This document shows, piece by piece, positions 51,201 to 60,200 of a stretch of DNA of 64,000 bases. A model generated the notes under the pieces. It saw only the letters and a program-made list of their open reading frames with translations. It was not told where the DNA came from and searched no databases. Position 1 is the stretch's first letter. Every line of letters starts with the position of its first letter. The stretch comes from Prunella strophiata. Lineage: Eukaryota > Chordata > Aves > Passeriformes > Prunellidae. A program made the translations under genes and the position numbers. The stretch covers positions 2,601,400 to 2,665,399 of the forward strand of contig JAZBQD010000026.1 of assembly GCA_036583965.1 (NCBI GenBank), given 5' to 3'.

Positions 51201-54200
51201 CACACTAATTTATATTCGGTTATTATTAAAAGATGGAAGCAAAATAGTTTAATAAACATTTCAGATTGTTCAGTGAGTCAGACCATCCATCAGCATCCAA
51301 AACATACCCTCCCCCTCTCTCTTGAGAAGAAAAAGCTGATTAAAATTTTACCAAGCAGTACCCTTGGAGAACTTTAATTCCACATCTATCAAGAAATCAG
51401 CAGCATGAACCCAAAGAAAACTTACTAAAGTCCACAGATAAGTAACATCCTCTTCCAAATGCTTTTTGCATTAGGTGCTCCCAGAGGATATTTGGAAAAG
51501 GGATTTAGGGGTTGGTTAAATGTTGACTTTTTTTAAAACCCAGCAGACCATGTGTAACAGCAGCAGAAATAAACAGCTCCTCATATAAGAAATTCAGACT
51601 ATGTTTCTTCCATCTCTTAATGGTCAGAATTTTTTCTTCAAAATGAAACTGCTTGGAATGTCACAGGCTGGCTTCCCTTTAACAGTTTTTAACATAAATT
51701 ATTAACCTTGACTCCTACTCCAGAAAATGCAGAGAGCAGTGGTCTGGCTACTCTTATTGTTTAATAAAAACCGGGAGTTTTGGAAGAGAAAAAACTAAAA
51801 TATCTGAAAAAAAATTGAAACTGAATCCTGAAAGTCCTGCCTTTGACTTATTTTGGCAAGTGCATTAGCAAAGTTAACACAGCTTGTGGATGACAATACT
51901 TACCTCTACACAAGTCACCTTTAAAAGGCTGACTTTGGTTCTTAGCAAAATAAAACCTTCATTTTAATTTGTTCTTTAATGAAGTATTTAATTTTTAAGA
52001 GGTACAGGAAACAGAAAATGTATCTTACATCTAAAAGACCATGCACAAAATCTACCATCCATAAAGAGAAGATGCTCTCATTTTCCTATTAACCACCAGC
52101 ATAACAAACAACCAGATTGGGTAAACTGATTAGTTTCTAATTATTTATAATAATACTGATTAAGAAGTTATTGCTATGGTAGAAAATAAGTCCTGTTTTT
52201 TATCTAGGATAAAGACTTAACCACTTGTAACAAAAGATGAGACTGTTTGTTAGTGAGAAAAGCTGCATTTTCTTCAATGCATTTACTGGTACAAATTTGG
52301 GCCCAAAAAGTGAGACATTATTAAGATGTCAGGATTTAAAAGATGCCCATTTTTAATTAACTACATATCTGACTAGCAATGGATAAGTGTAAGCAACATT
52401 AGACCCAAAGAGATTAGGCCTTGTAAATGCATGTTGACCAATGACTGATGTAACAAATGGTTTACATGAATTATTATAAATTGAGCACAACACTCTGGAA
52501 GCTGGGTTTAAATTAAACCACAATAGATGTTGACCAGGATAACACATCGTATTTCTATTTTATAATAAAACCCATTTAAAGTCACCAGGTTTCTCAGCTA
52601 AGAAATTTCACATGGTAGCTTTAACATTTTACTATTTGCATTAATAGCAGCAAGAAAAACAAGCTATGATAGTGTGAAAATTCCCTCACTCATATTCTTC
52701 CAGAGAAAACCATAGAAATCAATAGGGACTGTAATATTTACTCAGGTCAAGGACATAAAAGGTTCTTGGCCATTCAGATGTAACAGTTGAGCACCAGCAA
52801 CAGATTTAATTAAGAGGCACAGAGAGCCATATGACCTCCAGCACAGGGTTTCAGGCAGTAAAAAATAAACTAAAAAATAATATTTTAAAATCCCTGCATT
52901 TTACTCATTCCTGCACTTATCTGCTGTGACCTTGAGCATGTCATGCTGCCCCACTCCATCTTATCTAAATCTATGGTGACATTTGTATGAAGGGCACTCT
53001 CCCAACACACATTTATCCAGTGCCTCACAGAATGGGGCTGCAGCCTCAACCAGGACACACAAAACCAACTCTATATAATAAAATAATAGCACATATGCAC
53101 AGTTTTGTATCAGCTGGGATTTAAAGACATTTCCCATTTGTAAGAACAACCCCAGCAGAATACATTTCTAAACAATGAATTGATTATTATGGAATTTTTA
53201 AGTCGTGCTAAAAGAGAAAGAGTTTTCACAAGAGACAGACTGGAAATTACCCAGGAGTTGCTTGGTTACACTGCAGGACTACTTTAAAAGCTCCTTTAGA
53301 CTTTGCAGCAGAACTGGAACAGTAGGTGCAGCCTCTCATGATGTGGAGCTAAGCCCCCATGGTAATTTGCACCATTCTTGTTCAAGAATTTCACAGTGCC
53401 AATTACAATGAGATTGTTCAAAATCTTGGTGAGACAATGCTACCACTGTAAAAATCTTTTTTCTTAAAAAGCCGTGATTTTAAATTTTAGTTCACAGTTG
53501 TGATGCTTTATTACCAATTAGATTACATCAACTCACACTCAGTGTTCATAAATACCTACTAATTATATGTAGAGATAAGGTTGCCCAAAACAAGCCCTAG
53601 GGTGGGGGAGGATGGTGGGATGTGGCTAATAAAAGCCACCAGAATTCCAGCTAAAGCACTACTGGCTTAAATGGGCCTTCAGGATACTACTAGAAAATTC
53701 AGGACCCTTTAAAATATATTTTAAGACATTAATATTGGGATTAAATGTCATACATGTCTAAAAAATGAGTGAAAATTGCCAAACACCTTGTTCTAAACAC
53801 TGTGCTGTCTTTGTTGGAAGAGGCTGATTTTCAAGCTGTCAGAGTTGGATTAAATTAAATGCTTGGACAAGAAAAATGTTTTACAAAAATTTATTGTAAC
53901 CATCAAATACTTAAAGGCATTCTGCATTTAATACACTATTAACTTCTTAATAAACAGAACTACTGCGAACATATCAAACAGTACCATTTAAAAGATCAGA
54001 AGGACCAATAATAGTTACACAACAGAAAATGAAAGCATACAGTACTGTATAGCATAGTATGACCCACTTGGATATTGCATTTTGGCAAAAAGATGATTCC
54101 AAGGCTATTAATATTCATGTCATGCACATCCCCAGGTATGCAAATAACAGAACATCTAAACTAGAGACTTGCAAACAGGAGAGTTCCCACACTACAAACA

Positions 54201-57200
54201 CCCAGCAGGTACTAGGTACCCTCTTTGGCCTGGAAGAAAACAGGCAACTTCTCTGAATCAGTAGGTAAACTATTTAAACACTTTGTGTTGAGTAAACAGA
54301 AGAACAAGTTTTTAACTTCTCGAAATTTGTTCCATCTTTTTACAGTTTATAGCTCTGATTTTGGTGCCAAGTACAACACATGATGAAGGTAAAGTCAGAC
54401 TGCATTACCAGTTAACATGTCTGAAGGTTGACAACACTGTTTATTGACAAAATACCTCCCCATCTCATAAACAGATGTTCAAAAGGCCCCCTAAATAAAA
54501 ACTTAACAAAGAGGCAGCTTCAAAACAAAGTACAGAAACTGATTTTTAAAGCCCGAATTTATATTACTCTTTGTTATCAATTAGGTTCATTTATTTCCCA
54601 ATATAGCTCTTAAACTAAATAATGATTGAGTTCTGTCAGAAACATTTGTGCAGTAAATACTGAACTTCTGACAAAAGTGTATTGGTTTAATTATCAACCA
54701 GAAACTCATTAAAAAAAAAAAAAAAAAAAAAAAAAAGGAAAAATTAATTAAAACAGGACCGAAATTAAAGCATGATTTTAAAAAATCTTGTTATGCTAAA
54801 GTTTACATGTCCTGCTTATGACCCTGTGCTGTCAAGTCCCTAAAAAGCATCTTTCTTTAAAGAGCTGAATTACTGGGTTTAATTTGATGACTGAAAACAC
54901 ACAAGAACTAATTCAGCAGCAGCATTTTGATGCCAAACTGAGGTCTGTAAAGGATATAAAACAGTGTTTTTAAAATTTACTTCAGCCACATATCAAAACA
55001 TACAACTCTGTGAAATAAGGATTCCATATTCTAAACTAATAAGGCTCAGAAGCAGAAAAAGACTCCACCAGCAACTGGTCCCACACATGCTACATGGCCA
55101 AAAAACAAAAAAAAAAATCAGTTTCTGAAACACTGTATAAAAATTTGTCGAGCAGCTCTTCAGTCTAACTACAGTAACTCCCAAAAAGAACCTGTGGCTT
55201 GGAGTTCAGTGACACTTCATGTTGTGCATTTAGGAAATGAAACTTTTACATTTCTAGCCAGGCTGACTTTGATAGCTACAATGGTACTGGTAAAATATGA
55301 CATGTCTTAGCTAACTGTATCTTACAGTGATTCTTTTTTATTGAATTCCAAACTGAAGCAATACATATAAGCCACAATTCTGAAAATATCTATGCAAAGA
55401 CTTAAAATATATGATTAATCTCTTTGATACCAATTGAGCCTATGCACAGTGCTTGTAGAATCATGGCCTTAACTCACATTAGTCACTTCAGGTACTTTTT
55501 AGTGGATTAAAACTCAGTTGAAGTAACAGCTGAAAATATCTAATATGGTTTTCCCCACATTTGTGCTTTCTCTTTATTGAGAAAAGGCGTTTCAATTAAA
55601 AAAGCATATTAAGCAACAGTAATAACCAAATTAATTCTGAAAATACTGCAGCACTGCAAACTGCACAGATGCAAACTGTCCCCTTCTACTCCCCACAACT
55701 AGCTGAAATTCACATTTAGCAGCAGCAGCTTTTGACCTGCCCACAAGATCCTTGTCACCAACCTCCCAGGTGCACCCGGAGCGCCAGCGGGAGAGCGCTG
55801 CAGTGCTTTGGGAACACCCCCTAGCCAGCTGTGTCAGCTACCACTTCTAAACACTTGCTTTGCACTCCTGGCTCTGGGCCTCTGTTTTCTGGCCCCGTGT
55901 TCACGCTTGCGGGAGGCCCGTGAGCGAGTCTTTACCGGGCAGGCAGCCGTGCTTTTTGTGCTTTTTACCACCTGCTTGCTCCTCCGTTGCGCCGGCTTGC
56001 GCCCACACCTAGGCTGTGCTCTAATCGTTTTTAAGTCCTTACGGAGGGTATCATACCTATTCTCAGGGTCGTCATCATCATCATCTTCCTCCTCCTCCAT
56101 TGGGATAGTCCTTGATAGAGCATCTCCCTCATCTCCTGAAAAAGAAGCCCAATGGAAAACATTTAGTATGTGTAAATCCAACAATAAACAATGCAACACA
56201 TGAACTGCATCTCCATCAACAATCCCCATTTCAAACAGCTTGGTGATACCACTTTTCTACCAGTTACCTGTCTTGACAAATAAAAATGTATCTAGTTCCT
56301 TCAGTTTTGCTCACTACTACACTCAACTTGCAACTCGCTCCTAATTACATACGGTGAATTTGGGATTTTACACCAAAACGTAAGAGACTAAATACTCAGA
56401 AATCAGAGGTAAGTTCCCTAAAAAGTTATTTGCTCTGTCAGAAGCTCCACGAGTGAGCTTATGCAAACTGAAAAGGAGGCACAAAAAATACAGGACAGAA
56501 CTGCATCCCAAGCCCGTGGGTTGCCCTGCTGCCAGGAGGGAAGTGCTGGAGAACACCAACCCTTCCTATTTTTGCTTTCACACTATGAGTGTGTGTAAAG
56601 AGTTGTATTTTGAGAATTCCACATGCTATCCTTACTGCAGACATCCAAACTCAGCTGCACTACATGGCACTGTCTCATGTACAAAGGACATCAAGACCAA
56701 CAGTGTAGGACATGTGACCAAGAAGGAACAGCACAGTGTGAATCCTGCCCTGGAGCTCCTCTGCACTCTCCTGGCTGGACTGAGAAATCTGGATTGTTTC
56801 TAGCCCATTCCCAGGCCTCTCCCTGTGAGTGCAATACAACATCTCCCCTTGCTTTTCTCTCTTTTTCATCTTGCATGCAAGTCAGACAAATCTGCTAGAT
56901 AGTGAAATTAAAGGAAAGAAACCTCGCAATCCCAATGAGCTGAGATTCCCTCATTCATAATTTGTTTATTTTCTATCTGTGGGGACTGGAGGACTAGACT
57001 AAAACTAGGCTGCAAGAGGCACACTCCAAGGTGATCACAGAAAGTCCCTCATGTAGATAAATAAAAGTATCCTGTTGGTTAAACCAGATCCTAAGTCTCA
57101 TTCAATGATCAATCTACACAGCTTATTCAGACACAGAACAGACTCCTTTATTTTATTAATTCACCTATTAAACCAAAAGCAAATTGCAAACAAAGGCCAC

Positions 57201-60200
57201 ATTCTCCTCTGAAAATACTCATAACATAGGCAGAATTTCACAGAATCAAACAATAACTTAAGCTGAAAGAGACATCTGGACATGCTCTACTCCAACTCCA
57301 TCCTCAAAGCAAAGCTAACTCCAAAGTCAGGTCAGCTACCTCAGGGTCCTGGCCAGTCAAGTTTTGAGCATTTCCAAGGACAAAGATTCTGAAGTTCAAG
57401 AGGGCAACCAGTTCCAAGTTTTGACCATGCTCAGTATAAGAATACTCCAGTATTTCTATCAGTTTTCCTTGATAAATGCTGTATTCACTGCCTCTCATCC
57501 TCTGGGCACACATCCAGCTCAGCCCCACCTAAAACTGCCCATGAGATGATTTGCAGACAGAAATTCAGACACCCCATTTTCAGCATTCTGTCTCCAGTCT
57601 AAACCAAGCCACTTCTCTCTCAGTCTAGCTCTCCTGTCAATCATGCCATATCACAATCTTGTTCAGTTTGTACCATGCTATCCATCTCTCCAATAATGAC
57701 CCAATCTTTCCATTGTGACCTGCAAATGAAACAATAGCTCCCAATGCCTCAGACACCTTCTGATGTATTAAAACCACCTTCTCCTCTTGGGCCATTTCAA
57801 TACCAAGTCCATGAACTGTACATGAGCAATTCCATTTTTAAGGCATTTTTCACTGATGGTCCAGTGGTGCTGAAAACTGTCACTGAGTGCCATCAATTAT
57901 AGGAGAATTAACTCTCCAATTACCTATAGGATAATAAACTCTCCTAATACCTATAGGAGAGTTTTAATGGCTGTGGCAGTAACCACATGTAAAAAAACCA
58001 ATTCCTTACTATGCAAACCATGAATTATCTGCAATTTCCCCCAGCACTGACATCACTGGGGAAAACACTGATAAGGAAGCACTCACAGAAAAGCCCTACA
58101 AGTCCCAGTATTATCTGCACAGAGACACAACATATGAAAACAATGGCAGATTTCTAAGTTGCTGTTCTAAGCTTACATGGCTCTTGTGAGGCATAAAAAT
58201 AATTTACTTGATTTTTAAATGTGTATTACACTGCCAAAGGTCTCCAGCATCACCCCCAGTGCACAGACAGGAGGTGAAAAATTTGAGTTCACATTATCTA
58301 CTCCCTCCAACCAGCTTCTGCTACAGAATCCCTGGGCAGGTGAGGCAAGGGCCAGGCTTTGGAAAGCTGGACTGCAGGGCAGTACCTGTTGTAAATACTG
58401 CCTGGAGTCTCCAAAGCACCTCCATTTACAGTGACATCATGTTGTTCCTCAAGGCACAAGCTGCACAAACTGAAATTGTGCAATCTCACAGCCACAGGAT
58501 AGTTTGGCTGGAAGAGAACTTTACAACATGTGCTTCCAAATCCATATCAGAAAACCCGCCAGGCTGCAAACATTTAAATGTATAATTACCAACTGACAAG
58601 TGCTTTTTGCTTCTAGATTATTAAATGTCACCCAAATGAACAACTTTTGCACACCTGATGACTGACAAAATCCTGCATCAGCAGACAGCATCAAGCTTTC
58701 AGTCACGGGCCTGATCTTCTGCTCATCGCTGCTTCCATCGCCTGAGGAATTCTGATCATCATTTTCTTCCTTATCAGATGGGGAAGAGGAAGTGACCACC
58801 ACCTTCTTTTTTGCCACTTTCTTTTTTAAGTTGCTCTTTTTACTTTCTTTTACTGATCCTCTCTTAACCTTTTTCTTAGTGTCTTCATAAGACTCCTCAT
58901 CAGAAGAGGATGAGTCATTCTGTTCTTTCTTGGAAATCTTCTTTTTGTGGCTTATTTTTTTCTTTTCTTTTGTTTCACTTCGTTTTTTACGCCGCATGGC
59001 ATCATCATCAGAACTCTCCTCTTTTTGGGGAGATTTCTCAGTATCAGAGGATAAATCAATATGTACTCTTTTAGCTACTCTCTCTCTCAATTTTCTCTTT
59101 TCTGTAAACACAGGTTCCTTTTTAATTTTGTCGTTTTCAGAAGAATTGCTACTTCCTTTCTCTGCAGATGACTTATCAAGATCAGAAGAGGAATCGTCTT
59201 GTTCTTTCTTGAAACCTTTCTTTTTCAATTTTTCAGATTGCTTTGCTTTGCTTTCTGATCCTTTTTTGTTCTTGAGTCTGTCTTTTGAAGACTCCAACTT
59301 GTGCTCTTTCTTTGCTGATTTCTCAGTACTCTCAGAAGAAGAATCATCCTGGGCCTTTTTCTTTTTCAAATCCTTCTTTTTCTTAACTTCAGGACTCTCC
59401 TCTTTTTCCAGTGAAGACTTCTCAGCATCAGAAGACTCATCATGTTTTTCCTTTGCAGATTTTTCTTTTGAGTCTCTGCTAATCTTGTCCTTAACAGCTG
59501 ACCTCTTACCCATTTTTTTATCTTTAGGAGAGTGATTAATTTCCTTCTCTGGAGAAGACTTCTCAGCATCATCATCTTCAGAAGATTTACTTCTCTTCTT
59601 CTTCAGATTTACCTTTCTCTTACTGCTTACTCTTTTCCTCTGCTCTTCTTCAGAGGAATCATAACTATCATCTTTTCTTGAGAATTTTTTCTTCGATTTC
59701 TTTGCAGCTTCAATTTTACTCAACATTTGTATCTCTTTTTCCAAGTCAGAATCATAGTTTGAAGAATCAGAGTAGTTCTGTCGTTTCTTTTTAGCAGCAG
59801 CAGCATTTTTAGCTGATTTGCCTCTTTTAGCATCTAAATCTGAACCGGAACTGGAACTCTTCCTTTTTCGTTTCCCATTTTCATCCTTTACTGGTTGACT
59901 CTTCTGTAAATCCGAAGTCTTCTGATTCTTTGCTGGCACTTCACTGTTGCTCTCGCTGTCCTGAGGAGCTGCGACTCATCATCCCTGCTTCTTTAAGGAC
60001 AGCTGGCACCTCATCAGAGTCTGAGCTGTGATCTAAGTCATATGGCTTTTTGGATTTGGAAAGTTTGTTAGGGCTGGGACCGTCAGCAGCGCTGTCAGAA
60101 GGATTTCTTTTATCGCTTTTCCTCCTGGGTTGCTTGGATGCTTTCCTCTTCTGTTTTTCATTGGTTGTGTCATTGCTGTCCTCTTCTGAGTTGGATGTCA

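Larger units (their letters stand above)
50101..56056 (-). other. ATRX intron 10
   Basis: 6 kb intron. The first ~300 bases in the ATRX direction (about 55750-56056) are strikingly CpG-rich and stay open in the ATRX frame; see the separate entry. The rest is AT-rich and unique-looking, with a 26-base A-run at 54711-54736. No exon or RNA gene seen. Confidence 0.8.
56136..58654 (-). other. ATRX intron 9
   Basis: 2.5 kb intron holding an old reverse-oriented CR1 (about 57236-57720) and a perfect 11-bp hairpin at 57936-57964. No exon or RNA gene recognised. Confidence 0.75.

Noticed and set aside
55808..56203. 131-codon Leu/Cys-rich frame on +
   Set aside because: It runs opposite to ATRX exon 10 and its basic extension. 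Its poly-Ser part is the complement of the acidic GAT/GAG run, so it looks like a shadow.
58930..59535. 201-codon Ser/Phe-rich frame on + inside ATRX exon 9
   Set aside because: It is the antisense shadow of the Lys/Glu/Ser-rich ATRX coding sequence.
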